From assembly GCF_020615455.1 (NCBI RefSeq), contig NC_059211.1:29362358-29426357 (forward strand): 64,000 nucleotides of DNA, read 5' to 3'. This document shows, piece after piece, positions 22,501-33,849 of this stretch; the stretch's first letter is position 1; the number at the start of each line of letters is the position of its first letter. This stretch comes from Coregonus clupeaformis. Taxonomy: Eukaryota > Chordata > Actinopteri > Salmoniformes > Salmonidae. The notes beneath the pieces are model-generated. The model did no database searches. It was not told where the DNA came from and worked only from the letters and a program-made list of their open reading frames with translations. The position numbers were made by a program, and so were the translations under genes.

Positions 22501-24549
22501 GTGTGTGTTACCTAGGTTACCATAGGTCCGCCCCTGTGCTGGTCGATCCCCCAAGTCCTTCACAATGGAAAGGTTGAATCTATGGTAAACAGAAACACAC
22601 AAAAAATATATATAAAAAGGTAACATATTTACCAAAGTCAATTTAATCACAGACTGTCATTTAATGTAAAATGTCTGACTTATTTTTCAACAGACTATCA
22701 TAGAAATAATTAAAAAGGTAACACACTAACAAAAGTCACATTTATTTATTGACACATTTTAAATAGCAGATTCCACTTTAGAATCCAACTGTTTAACTCA
22801 CTCGTAATACTCGGTGGCTTTGTTCAGAGCGACCTTGGCCTCCTCAGGGATTTCTCCTGGCTCCGCTCCAGTCCAGCAGATGCTTTTCCCCTTGGCATGG
22901 TAAACGTTGCCGAAATTATACAGCGCTCGGGCCTGCCCAACCTACATGCACACACAGGCACCACCAGCACAGGAACAGACCAATACAACCAACGTTGTAA
23001 TTATACACTTAAAATACATTACCCAGCACACAAACAGAGGGGTCGGACATCAAACTATTCTAAACATCAGCACATAACTATTCCTCAGTTATTCTAGTTC
23101 CCCAACTATTCAGCTGTGGAAGACCAAGCTGCCTGTTATGGCCACCACCAGTGGTCACCAGCCCTAGTCCTGGAGAGTCCAGGGTATTCACGCTTTCGTT
23201 CCAGTCTAGCACGAAATCTCAGTTAACCAAGGTCTTGATGTTTTGGTTGAACGTTTGAATCAGATGTCTTAGTGTTGGGCTGGAACCAAGATCAGCACAC
23301 CTTTCAGCTCTCCAGGACCAGGGTTGATGACTACTACTCATTACAATCACAGTATATTACTTGTACTCACCTTATCGTACATCCCTCTGGTAATGTCATA
23401 GTGTCTTTGGCAACAGACCACTGCTTCGTCAAACCGTCCCAAAACCTTCAAAGTGTTCCCAAGGTTACCACTGGCTTTTGCTTCTCCAAGTTCATCCCCA
23501 CAGGTTCTGGAGAGAAATCACATCCCCACACAGAATCTTAGACATGTCAACGATTTACAGTGCCATGCCAGACACTCTCTTGACCCAGAACATTTTAATT
23601 TGAATCTGCTCTACTTGAAATCAGCGTTTGTCCCTCTACTCTAGTAATGCTCCCATTTGAAGTGGTAACTGTTTTCATCCCCATGGGATACTGTGACCTG
23701 GGTGCTTTGCTTGCTTTCTGCCCAAACCAACCAACTGATTCCAGATCAGCAGTCACTTCCCCAGTTCCCAGCTCTCATTTTCCCCGACGTTTACCTTTAA
23801 GAGCTTAACAAACCTCGCCTTGGACCAGTTTTCTAAGGGCAGCATAGCCTCTCGCTGTCATACTTGCCTAGTCTTATGACGTCTTCACTTGAATAAAGGC
23901 AGTGGCTTAAGGCAGACCTTAGGTTCCAAAGGTCATGGCGGTGCTGTGTACCTAGTCAGAGTGAAGTCATGGCGGTGCTGTGTACCTGGTTAGAGTGAGG
24001 TCATGGCGGTTCTGTGTACCTGGTCAGAGTGAGGTCATGGTGGGTCTGTGCACCTGGTCAGAGTGAGGTCATGGCGGTGCTGTGTACCTAGTCAGAGTGA
24101 AGTCATGGCGGTGCTGTGTACCTGGTTAGAGTGAGGTCATGGTGGGTCTGTGCACCTGGTCAGAGTGAGGTTGTAGCTGTATTGTGATGTCATGTGGTGC
24201 TGTGCACCTGGTGAGAGTGAGGTTGTGGTGGTATTGAGAAGTCATGGCGCTGCTGTGTACCTGGTCAGTGTGAGGTCCTGCTAAGTGTGTGTACCTGGTG
24301 AGGTGGAGGTTGTGGCGGTGCTGTGTACCTGGTGAGGTTGAGGTCGTGGCGGTGGTATTCTAGAGCCTTGCTGTACTCCCGCAGATGGAAGTAGGCGTTG
24401 CCCAGCTGGCTGTAGATGGCGCTGAGTATCTGGAGGTCCTCTGTGCCAACCTGGATCGCCGACTCAAAGAAGGAGACCCCGGCACGGTAATCCCCCACCT
24501 TACACTGCCTCTCCCCCTCCAGGGCCAACTCCAGACAAGATGTCTCCAT
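14563..24549 (-). CDS. gpsm2: G-protein signalling modulator 2 (LGN)
   Basis: Thirteen coding exons in transcript order: 24329-24549, 23371-23506, 22802-22941, 22456-22579, 22086-22201, 17984-18139, 17230-17338, 16751-16901, 16279-16355, 15862-16056, 15457-15619, 14955-15190, 14563-14733. They sum to 1995 bases, 664 residues (human 684), with all phases agreeing. Residues 1-385 are tandem TPRs, with repeated (A/S)xGNLGNxxxxLGxF and CYSLGNTYTLQQDYQRAIDYH blocks. A basic linker follows. Four GoLoco motifs end near residues 505, 561, 618 and 652, each closing in a (D/E/N)(D/E)QR signature; the third reads NDQR where human has DDQR. The family links Gi-alpha-GDP (GoLoco) to NuMA or Inscuteable (TPR) at the cell cortex to orient the spindle. 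The start is the ATG at 24547-24549, matching the SCLELALEGER start; upstream noncoding exons are expected. The tail after GoLoco4 is shorter than in human. It is tail-to-tail with mcoln3. Exons 1 and 6 have repeat-altered donors, and the 3.9-kb intron 5 holds a transposon nest. Confidence 0.95.
16504..16674 (-). mobile_element. tRNA-derived SINE with (ATT)n tail
   Basis: On the minus strand a degenerate tRNA-like head (16608-16674) is followed by the conserved fish SINE tail (16540-16575, AGTCGCTGTGGATAAAAGCG type) and then an ATT microsatellite (16504-16533). It lies in gpsm2 intron 8, on the same strand as the gene. Confidence 0.8.
17473..17982 (-). mobile_element. Tc1/mariner element, 5' half, abutting a gpsm2 splice donor
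   Basis: The element begins at 17982 (minus strand) with the terminal repeat TACAGTATATATACAAAAG and continues through the leader to the transposase N-terminus: a PRSTVSAVIVKWKRLGAT helix-turn-helix, a GRPHKLT hook and an SNVSTITVRREIHEMGFHG second domain. The sequence stops at a (GT)n tract (17453-17472), so the DDE half and right end are missing. The TA target lies at +2/+3 of the gpsm2 exon 6 donor, and the element fills most of that 645-bp intron. Confidence 0.85.
18703..21574 (+). mobile_element. Tc1/mariner element split by a LINE
   Basis: The left inverted repeat starts at 18703 (TACAGTCGTGGTCAAAAG). The right one is eroded after ACACTTGTGTCATTCTC-type sequence at about 21574, its last bases replaced by (TATG)n. 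The transposase starts at 19077 with MVTCKETCAVIIALHKKG, has two helix-turn-helix domains and the catalytic blocks VIFSDES, FQHDGAPCHKAK and SPDLNPIENLW, and is interrupted at codon 299 by the LINE at 19973-21312. The final 40 residues resume at 21318 in the same frame and end at 21438. Without the LINE the frame would be 338 codons with no stop. Confidence 0.92.
19973..21312 (-). mobile_element. 5'-truncated LINE inserted in a Tc1 transposase
   Basis: On the minus strand it encodes reverse-transcriptase palm and thumb: LLDLSAAFDTVNHQILLSTL, a GVPQGSVLGPLLFSP block, then LNPGKTELLFLPG, SAKSLGVTLDNTLSF and LDYCNSLLAGLP. The YADD segment falls in the frameshifted gap at 20980-21022. The 3' region holds two copies of the GTAAGTCGCTCTGGATAAGAG tail and ends in (AAATGT)n. 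A CTCCA direct repeat flanks it (19968-19972 and 21313-21317). It is a jockey/L2-like family of the Rex1 type; the exact clade is uncertain. Confidence 0.88.
22321..22381. mobile_element. Short palindromic MITE, internally deleted
   Basis: CCCAAATGGCACCCTATTCC and its reverse complement face each other with a few bases between. This is a solo-ends version of the longer palindromic element at 46832-46950. It lies in gpsm2 intron 4. Confidence 0.75.
23146..23336. mobile_element. MITE-like element with inverted ends
   Basis: The left end reads GTGGTCACCAGCCCTAGTCCTG and the right end is its imperfect inverse (CAGGACCAGGGTTGATGACTA). The interior has no coding sequence. Ends of this kind belong to short hAT-type MITEs common in fish. 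It lies in gpsm2 intron 2. Confidence 0.55.
23931..24341 (-). repeat. 34-bp minisatellite built from a gpsm2 exon end and splice donor
   Basis: About 11 units of 34 bp (two longer by roughly 18 bp) run from intron 1 into the end of coding exon 1. On the minus strand each unit contains CATGACCTCACTCTGACCAG followed by GTACAC or GTGCAC, that is, the exon's HDLxLTR codons plus the 5' splice site. Units 1, 2 and 4 recur exactly as units 5, 6 and 7, so a block was itself duplicated. The last unit is the real exon end at 24329. Confidence 0.9.
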
Positions 24550-24959
24550 CCTAGAAGGAGAAGAACACTTTATAGCCCATTGTCTGTGTGTGTGTGCGTG
24601 ATCAGACTGTCTAGGAACAGAAACTGATTTTGGAGGAAAGTCAGGGTAAAACATTAAAAGCCAACAACAACAGCCACCACATCACAACAACTATACACAT
24701 AAGATAAGATAGAAAATAGCAAAAGGATCAGTTATGGTCAGAGTACTGCCCCAGTCAGATCTGTTTGCGCTCATGACAACTGCGGTCATTGTCAAGCCAA
24801 ACATGGCATGACAAGAGTTGGCATGATAGCACAAACAGACTGGCACTCAAGCTCATGGCTGGCACAATTACCGTTTATGGATGAAGACAATCATGAAAAA
24901 AAAAGAACAGTCATAGCCATAAAAAAAACTGCTGGGCCTTTGTGCGGTTGAGTCAGTTT

Positions 24960-25052
24960 CGGCCATCAATCAATCAATCAAATGTATTTATAAAGCCCTT
25001 TTTCCATCAGCAGATGTCACAAAGTGCTATACAGAAACCCAGCCTAAAACCA
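24960..25052. repeat. Fragment of a dispersed salmonid repeat
   Basis: After (AATC)n, the words TTTATAAAGCCCTTTTT and GATGTCACAAAGTGCTATACAGAAACC match a widespread salmonid retroelement 3' fragment. It lies upstream of gpsm2 coding exon 1. Confidence 0.6.
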
Positions 25053-25371
25053 TAACATGGACTCTTAAAAATGTGATGAAACTTTGTTCACTGAGTTTCT
25101 AAACCCAGCGGCCCAACATCGTGATACTTCCGGGGACTCTTGCGAAGCAGACTTGGCAGACCAGACCAGGGTTTGGGACGTCAATGAGAGAAGTGAAACA
25201 TTCTTCCTTAGTTGTTAATTTTCTCGATTTCTAAACGCACAACCTAGATTCTAGCCAATGTCTTAAGTAGCTAAACATGTTATTACTCCAACCTTATGAA
25301 AGTGACAAACTGACACGTTTTCATTTTAGCCAAAGACAACTTTATCGAAGGAGTGCCTTTCATTTGACGGC

Positions 25372-25580
25372 ATGCACATGCCTAGGCAACCGTTAGACCC
25401 AATTACTTGTTTCTGCGCACAAGCTTAGCTAGCCAACGTCGCCATGACATCACCTACAGGTGTGATCAGGGATTTCCATTGGAGAAGCAGTTTCAAAAAG
25501 TCTTCATACTAAACCATCTTTGCTTTGTTGCGCCTTGCAGGAACAAGCAAATGGGTCTTCGGTTGCCTAGGCAATGCACC
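25372..25580. mobile_element. Palindromic element with paired GTTGCCTAGGCA sites
   Basis: Two arms of about 60 bp are inverted copies: 25372-25432 (GCCTAGGCAACCGTTAGACC) and 25522-25580 (GGTCTTCGGTTGCCTAGGC). The centre (near 25445-25470) is itself nearly palindromic. No coding capacity is visible, so it is a MITE-like or foldback unit. Each arm contains an RFX-like X-box half-palindrome. It lies about 0.8-1 kb upstream of gpsm2 coding exon 1. Confidence 0.6.
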
Positions 25581-26825
25581 CCACAATGCAGCAGCACACA
25601 TATAAATAGAATCAAAAGAAAGGGCTTGGAACCTCTAACCCTGGCAATTTGACTGGTAAACTCATGGGTACACTCGCAATGGCTGTCTGGGATTGTGATG
25701 CAATAATTTCCATGTTAATGTAGAATATTAATTCAAATTATGTTACTGATGTGGCTCATGCAATAGAATGTATTGTTTGTAATGTCAGTTCAATTGAATC
25801 AACAAATCACAGCACATATTTTACACATTTTACAGCAGTCCACCCATTATGCCATCATTGACATGAATGGGGATGCCTGTTCTATTCATTCTATTTCTAT
25901 GGCAGCACATGCAGTCAGGACCAGATGAGAGGAGAAAATGTGTAATCAAAAAAGAAAAACATTATTTTTAATGTTTTGTTATTCAAACAGTTATTACGGT
26001 GAAGTGGTCATTTGGCTGGCCAATTACTGTCATCCAAAATTCCATGACCATCACAGCCCTACACCAGACCAATGACATGGACTGTAGAAATACCTTGTCA
26101 TGTTGGTATACAGAACCAAACTTCTCTCCACCAATGCAGTTCGGCTCCACAGCACACCCATATGTGTTTGTGGTTAGGATCTGTATCTATACTGTAGAAC
26201 TCCACAGTCCACACCCTGCCACCACTGGCTTCAAAAACAGTTCTGGTTGGTTACTCCTCCAGGAAGTTCTGTTGCTTTCTTAAAAGGAAAGGCTTCCTTT
26301 CATGCCTTTACAGATAGAGACAGAAAAACAATAACAGGCATTTCCATATGCTCTCTCCAGGAGAGTAAAGTCATTCACCAGATTCTTGGGCTATTAGCCT
26401 GGGGACGAGATTACCTACCAGGAGAATATAGTGCTGAGGAGGTGGAAACTATGGGATTATTATGACATCACATCATTATTTACCTACATCATGGCTTAGT
26501 CCAAGCATGACTCCCACCTCCATATGGCACAGCATATTACATACAGTATGCTGTATGCAAATGGTCTGGAGTGGTAAGAACATTGTCAACTCAATCCAAT
26601 ACCTGAAATACAATAACCACCTGCTCTCCTCACACCAATCAAACACTTCCCAGCATCTGATTCAAACTTCAGTGAATATTGAACAGCCACAAACCAATGT
26701 CCATCTCAAGACAAATCGTTACCATGATTAGAGTTATTAGAATATAATGCCTGACTTTTGGGCCAGTGAAGAGCAGTCTTCAAGAGACCTCAGTGCTGCA
26801 CCTGTAACCAACATACAGTACTGTA

Positions 26826-27150
26826 CCTGCTGCCTCTTGTTATCCTCACCCACTCTCGGACCCTTGACAGGATGGACATTTCAAGCTTCTTGATCACTCT
26901 GTCACTGGCTATGATCGAGACCGGCTCCTTCAGGGCGAGACAACTCAGCTGCTGTCCTTTGGCGTGCAGACACATACCGACGACGGTGACCCGTTAGCCA
27001 GCCCAGACACAGCCAAAAAAAACTCCTCTCCCTAGTAAGACTCTCCGGCAATGACACGGTCTCTAAAACAGTCTCTCTGACCTGCCGTAACAGCACAACT
27101 TTGGGCTACAACTGCCTTCTGTCCAGAGACTTCTGACCCCTCCCAGTTGG
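26826..27150 (-). other. Candidate upstream noncoding exon of gpsm2 (weak)
   Basis: On the minus strand a GC-richer block ends in GGCAGCAG|GTACAG, a fair splice donor, and its base composition differs from the AT-rich surroundings. It contains short open frames with no similarity I recognise. Its position 2.3 kb upstream of the gpsm2 start would suit a first exon and promoter. This is a guess from context. Confidence 0.2.
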
Positions 27151-27593
27151 ACGTCCAGAGCATCAAATCTTTTGTTGACAGTTCAGTCAGGGCTTCAGTC
27201 TCCGGGTAACGTTAGAATTTCACGTACAGTAATGGGTTCAGGAGTTGTAGTGACTACAGTAAGCTGGGCTTAGCCGACGGCTGCATTTCTGGTTCAGTCT
27301 CCCTCCTCATCTGGGCCACCGGCTGGTGTGTGTCACATCTCATTAGCCAGCATGTTCAGAGGTAATTACAGGGGCTACTAAGTGGCTCCGGGGATGATCA
27401 CTCTGTCCAACTCACTCCTTAGAGTTGTCATTGTCTCAGTGTTTTACTGGTGTTACAATAAAGCAGTTAGCCATAATACTGGACACTTGAAAGATGTTAT
27501 TGACTTGAAACAGAGTGGAGATGACATGCAGTGAACCCATACATGAGATTCAGTGGCCCCCGACATGAGCTTTGCAGAAAGGTCAGACTCTTT

Positions 27594-28358
27594 AGCAGTG
27601 TTCACATTGGCAGTTTGAAGTGACTCAAATCCTATTTATTTGCATATCCGATTCAAGTCTGTTATTTTTTCTGCAGTCTGAACAGTCAAAAAGCACATGG
27701 AATCGGATATTTCAAGCCACATTTCAAACCACCTTTGTAGGTGGTTTGAAGTCAGATACAAATCTGATTCCTGGCCATGTGACTTGTGTCTGAACGGTCA
27801 AAATCGGATTTATTTGCCCTCAAGTGGTTTTTAGACTGTTATTTGGCATATCTTGTTGCTTGCTAGCTACTCTTTTGACTGTTTGACAAGAACAGGTGGT
27901 AGCTAATTAGCTTGTTAATTGTTTACAAACAAATTAGTGAATGTGCGAGAAACCTAAACAGCTAGCTAGTTGACTTCTGTGGCTAGGCAAAAAGGACTCA
28001 TTTTGAAAGTTGGATCATCTTATTTTTTGAGGGTTTAAAAGTGTTCTTACCCTATGCTTTTGAACATTCAAAGCAACTGGGAAATGTCCATAGCAGGCAT
28101 TGTTGTCACCTTAGCTTTCTACATAACTTCTGAGTGATAGGAAGCACAAGCACCACCAATCAGTCTACACCACTGCATACACGCCCGTCATTACTATGAC
28201 AACTAGCGTAGCCTTGTCCGCAAAATACTGCTGTCTGAACACACACACAAATCCGATTTGGTCACTTGTAACTTGCTGTTTGGACAGTCAGTAGTCCAAA
28301 ACAGATTTGAAAAACAAAACTGATTTGAGTATTAAGGCCTGCAGTGTGAACAAGGCTT
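27594..28358. mobile_element. Non-autonomous DNA transposon with inverted ends
   Basis: The left end (CAGTGTTCACATTGGCAGT) and right end (GGCCTGCAGTGTGAACAAGG) are imperfect inverted copies, and subterminal blocks with AAATCCGATT/AATCGGATT are also inverted (27640-27810 against 28245-28330). Nothing inside looks coding. This fits a hAT-type non-autonomous element of about 765 bp. Confidence 0.55.
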
Positions 28359-30796
28359 AAGTCACAGATATCATGAAGTCAGATACTACAGCAGCCCATC
28401 AAACAGGAACAGGGTCAAAACTCCATTCCCCACAATGCACTGTGGTAGCCCTCTCCTTATCCTTCAGTCAGGTAAATAAAGCCAATCTGTAGAAATCCAC
28501 TTGTGTGTATTTAGTGCATTGACTCATTAATGACTGTCCTGGCCCAAGGTGCCCTTGGCTTGGGTGTATGCTATGGTCAACCACTATGTCCACCAATTAG
28601 CTTTCACAAGGACAGATTGGCATCAAAGCTCTATAACCCCAACTGACCAGATTTTACGTCTAGGTACGGGCCATCTGACCAGATCAAATGTTGAGGAGGC
28701 ACCGGTTAGGTCAAGCCTCTGGTTTAGGCTATATCGAATTAAGGTTTCGGTCAGGGACATGGCAATGACATGAGATTATTTGTCTGTTGACCAGGATCTT
28801 ACCTCCCAGGAAATGGGGCGGGCTATTTTTACAAGCAAGAGAGATGTTGCTATGTAATCTATATGAAATGGGAGTTTAAACATACAATTCCCTGGATTGG
28901 ATTCAATCCTATGGCTTTCTGCCAAAAACCTAATCAAAGGCTGTTTATGAACATGTCAATGTATTCGACTGTCAGGGTAAATTATGTTCTCAGACTAGGC
29001 CTATATTCCAGTAAAACCGGTCTGTGAAATGACAATTGTACATGTTTTGAAATGTTCTTCAGTTCAGAGACACGCTCCAAAATGGAGAGTTCCCACCAGT
29101 GTGTGGTTGGGTTCACACAGTATGCACTGTGGAGGACAGAGGCCAAACTGTATAGACATTTGAAAGCAAGTCAATCGCTTGAGGGTTCTCATTAATGTTT
29201 CATTCTGCTATTTAATATTGACAGGAACGAGACACTGCTTACAACCCAGGCCTCTTTAGCCTACTCCAACAGGCCTCTCAACTCCATATCACTGGCCTCC
29301 CACTGGGGGGGGGTAGATTTACTGAGACTGAGAATACCCCAGTCATTGTCACCACAGGGAACACAGACTGAACTAACCAATACACTGAATTAACCAAAAT
29401 ACAGTGAACAAATAAACACAATCAATTTCCGATAATACGCCAGATGTGATTTTTCTTTTACTCCTTCCCTACTGCCCTGGGAAAATAGTTTTTTCCTGAA
29501 TTAGACTATGGTATAATTTCGTATAATATTTCTGCTTGCAGATCCCTTCAACTGATGAGCACTGAGCAGCAAGTCTTCACATTCCAAAAAGGGCAGCATA
29601 GTTACATGCCCAAAACGAGAGGAGAGAACACACATACCTGTGGCGGGCATGAACAGCTTGCTGCTTGTCCTGCGCACTTAGCAGAGAAACACTGGTGTCC
29701 ATTTGGGTGCATAGCAAGCAGAGAAGTCCTTATGTAATCCACATTAAAACCAGGCGGGGAAAAAGAGAGCTGGAGAGCATGGTGGAGGGATACCAACCAA
29801 CCATTTAGGAGAAATACAATTCAGTTGCTCAAATAAAACTAAACCAGATGCAAACCAATTCAAAAGGAAGTCAGGCAGCCACTGCTGTGTGAGTGCCAGA
29901 GGGCAAGAGGCACAGTGACACAAATACTCCACACAAACACTCTACAAGGGAACAACAACAGCAAAGACCTCACACAGGTAAAGTAAGCTCCCCCTCTCTC
30001 ATTTCACCTGCTCCACTCTCCATCTCTCAATCACCCTCTCTCTCCCCCTCGGTCTCCCCATCTCTGTTCCATTAGAGGGAAACTGGAGATGCTGGGTGAG
30101 CGCAAGGCCTTATTCTCCATGTGCAGCACCATAGCAACACTGACCCACTGACACAGGTACAGTAGCCAGAAGCTGCATCAGCTGGACATATCAACGGTGA
30201 GGGTCATTTCCATGTAAAAGGACCCATGAGCACCAACATGTGAAGTTCATAGGAGCATATAAAATGGTGTCAAATGAAAGCTAAGAGTCTACATTTTGGG
30301 GAAATGAAGGCATAGATATGTTTTTCAACCATTTTCCATCCTATAAATTTGGAAAAAGCAAAGGCTTTGATTTCTGGTCACACAGATGGAAAAGGGGTCT
30401 TAAAAAACATCTACTAGAGAAAGTCTTAAACGGAAGTTACCGCCACTATTTCGACGTGATTTCCTGTCCTTGAGAAGAATGCACGTTTACGTTCCACCTC
30501 TGAAGAATGACGAAGGCTACTTATACATATTCACGAATTGGGTGTGTGAATTTCCATGTGGAGTTGATAAACATCAACAAATAGGGAACTGACAGCTGTC
30601 AGTGTAGCTAGCATGCTAACCTTATCTATCTATCTAGCTAGCTAATGTTATCTGTTGTTGCTTTTTTAACTACACTGTATTCAAAAGATTAGCCAGCTGG
30701 CTCTATGGCTGCTTCTGGAGCTGGATTTGTCATAAACAGTGATTTAGGAAACATTTTGAATACAGACTAGCTAAATAAGTGAACATTTACAAATTA
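28359..30796. other. Intergenic sequence with no recognised gene
   Basis: Nothing here resembles a coding exon, RNA gene or known repeat. A pyrimidine-rich tract (about 29990-30070) and an AGCT-type simple run (30605-30650) are the only structured parts. Short open frames lack codon structure or splice context. Confidence 0.5.
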
Positions 30797-30943
30797 TTTT
30801 ACATTTAAGTCATTTAGCAGACACACTTATCCAGAACGACTTACAGTTAGTAAGTTCATACATGTTTTGTTTTTTTCATACTGGCCCCCCATGGGAATCG
30901 AACCCACAACCCTCATGCGCTACCAACTGAGCTACACGGGACC
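30797..30943 (-). mobile_element. tRNA-derived SINE
   Basis: On the minus strand the tRNA-like head (30877-30943, B box GGTTCGATTCC) is followed by the tail AACTGTAAGTCGTTCTGGAT and GTCTGCTAAATGACTTAAATG at 30797-30846. The organisation is the same as in the SINEs at 311-440 and 44915-45065. Confidence 0.8.
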
Positions 30944-31198
30944 TTATCCAATGGATTATGATAATTTTCTGGGGGGAAAAAATGTGGAGGTGCAAAAACA
31001 TACATTTGGCCCCCCCCTATTTTTAATTAGCTCCATGGCTCAGGCAGCCAAGTGGACACAAGCCTGTTTGGCTCATCTCAGTCGCGAAGAGGAATAATTT
31101 TGCAGCGGTTTCGGATTAATAAACAATGACATGCTGGTGGGTGGTAACATTAAAATAAAAACCTGCCCTGAAACGAAATGTAGGCTGAAAATCATTTG

Positions 31199-32806
31199 TA
31201 CAGTGGGGAAAAAAAGTATTTAGTCAGAAACCAATTGTGCAAGTTCTCCCACTTAAAAAGATGAGAGAGGCCTGTAATTTTCATCATAGGTACACGTCAA
31301 CTATGACAGACAAATTGAGAAAAAAAAATCCAGAAAATCACATTGTAGGATTTTTAATGAATTTATTTGCAAATTATGGTGGAAAATAAGTATTTGGTCA
31401 CCTACAAACAAGCAAGATTTCTGGCTCTCACAGACCTGTAACTTCTTCTTTAAGAGGCTCCTCTGTCCTCCACTCGTTACCTGTATTAATGGCACTTGTT
31501 TGAACTTGTTATCAGTATAAAAGACACCTGTCCACAACCTCAAACAGTCACACTCCAAACTCCACTATGGCCAAGACCAAAGAGCTGTCAAAGGACACCA
31601 GAAACAAAATTGTAGACCTGCACCAGGCTGGGAAGACTGAATCTGCAATAGGTAAGCAGCTTGGTTTGAAGAAATCAACTGTGGGAGCAATTATTAGGAA
31701 ATGGAAGACATACAAGACCACTGATAATCTCCCTCGATCTGGGGCTCCACGCAAGATCTCACCCCGTGGGGTCAAATTGATCACAAGAACGGTGAGCAAA
31801 AATCCCAGAACCACACGGGGGACCTAGTGAATGACCTGCAGAGAGCTGGGACCAAAGTAACAAAGCCTACCATCAGTAACACACTACGCCGCCAGGGACT
31901 CAAATCCTGCAGTGCAAGACGTGTCCCCCTGCTTAAGCCAGTACATGTCCAGGCCCGTCTGAAGTTTGCTAGAGTGCATTTGGATGATCCAGAAGAGGAT
32001 TGGGAGAATGTCATATGGTCAGATGAAACCAAAATATAACTTTTTGGTAAAAACTCAACTCGTCGTGTTTGGAGGACAAAGAATGCTGAGTTGCATCCAA
32101 AGAACACCATACCTACTGTGAAGCATGGGGGTGGAAACATCATGCTTTGGGGGCTGTTTTTCTGCAAAGGGACCAGGACGACTGATCCGTGTAAAGGAAA
32201 GAATGAATGGGGCCATGTATCGTGAGATTTTGAGTGAAAACCTCCTTCCATCAGCAAGGGCATTGAAGATGAAACGTGGCTGGGTCTTTCAGCATGACAA
32301 TGATCCCAAACACACCGCCCGGGCAACGAAGGAGTGGCTTCGTAAGAAGCATTTCAAGGTCCTGGAGTGGCCTAGCCAGTCTCCAGATCTCAACCCCATA
32401 GAAAATCTTTGGAGGGAGTTGAAAGTCTGTGTTGCCCAGCGACAGCCCCAAAACATCACTGCTCTAGAGGAGATCTGCATGGAGGAATGGGCCAAAATAC
32501 CAGCAACAGTGTGTGAAACCTTGTGAAGACTTACAGAAAACGTTTGACCTGTGTCATTGCCAACAAAGGGTATATAACAAAGTATTGACAAAACTTTTGT
32601 TATTGACCAAATACTTATTTTCCACCATAATTTGCAAATAAATTCATTAAAAATCCTATAATGTGATTTTCTGGATTTTTCTTTCTCATTTTGTCTTTCA
32701 TAGTTGACGTGTACCTATGATGAAAATTACAGGCCTCTCTCATCTTTTTAAGTGGGAGAACTTGCACAATTGGTGGCTGACTAAATACTTTTTTTGCCCC
32801 ACTGTA
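31199..32806 (+). mobile_element. Tc1/mariner element with decayed transposase
   Basis: Full-length, 1608 bp, with TACAGTGGGG...CCCCACTGTA ends and long inverted repeats. The transposase starts at 31567 (MAKTKELSKDTRNKIVDLH). A frameshift near 31822, a stop at 32037-32039 just after WSDETKI, a shift near 32150 and a stop at 32523 interrupt it. The second and third catalytic blocks (HDNDPKHTAR, DLNPIENLW) remain in 32125-32526. It is the same family as the fragment at 1-310. Confidence 0.92.
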
Positions 32807-32889
32807 TGTCTCATCATAGGAAACGACACCACATTCACACGGATTTGCACAAAGTGGGCCGTTCGGATTTGTCACTTCAAGCCCAAATA

Positions 32890-32935
32890 TACAGTGGGGT
32901 CCGAAATTATTGACACCCTTGATAAAGATTAGCAA
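32890..32935 (+). mobile_element. Solo terminal repeat of another Tc1 family
   Basis: TACAGTGGGGTCCGAAATTATTGACACC-type sequence starts here and breaks off after about 45 bp at GATTAGC. It matches the outer end of a Tc1 family not otherwise present in the window. Confidence 0.55.
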
Positions 32936-33849
32936 TTCAACGTCTATTCCACGTTGGTTCAACGTAATTTCCACTGTGTGCCCAGTGGGTAATGACTGTA
33001 TAAAATAAATAATTCAAATACTGAACTATATTGTATGCTCAAAAAACTTGGGAAATTATATTATTTTATACTAATATAATTGCTCAGAGAAAGAGATTGT
33101 TTAACAAGTAATATTTGTTATTTTTTTAAAGTTAGTGGACAAAATGATATTCTTATAAATAAAGTAGTCAAAAGTTTAGTATTTTTGTTGTGCTAGCTAT
33201 AGCGAATATACTAAACGTGAAACATAAGACGTCTATGATTGGTACAGATTTGGTCCGGTCTGGACCAAACAAATTTGGTCTTGTTTGGGGGCAGAGCTCA
33301 TTAGAATAATAGCCAGTGTGTAGAATAATAACCAAAAATGCAAATGAGGATATTACATTTTTCTACCTTTGTGTACCTATTCAGGATACATCACCATGAA
33401 GAGAATGTCATTCATAATTATGCATTTCTTTATAGTACAGATCAAGGACCCATTATGTAATTATGTTATGTAATTCTGTTACCGAGTGTTGATCCACTTC
33501 ACATACTGTAGGTCAATCACCAAAATAGTTTTTTTTTTTTTACTCAAGATGTCATATCATAGCTGACACCCCATTCTTTTTGAAGACATCTTTAATCTTA
33601 ATTTGGAGTAGATATTTTTTTAGTTTTTGGAAAACGTTGTCACATAAACTGACAGAGATTTTACTGTCATTCTGTTACCAAACTTTGGATCTGCACTGTT
33701 CCTCAAGTAAATGTGTTCTAGTAAAATTCAGTGGCAATTGTTAAACGTAGACTTCTGCATATAGGTGTATGGTCTGTTAAACTGCAATCAATGGTTTTTG
33801 CTTGGCATACAATTTAAAGTGAGTCTCAGCATCACTCAACCTTTTTTTC

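Noticed and set aside
26790..27096. Two overlapping minus-strand frames as gpsm2 N-terminal exons
   Set aside because: No similarity to the mammalian alternative LGN N-terminus and no phase-compatible join to 24550; kept only as a weak noncoding exon candidate.
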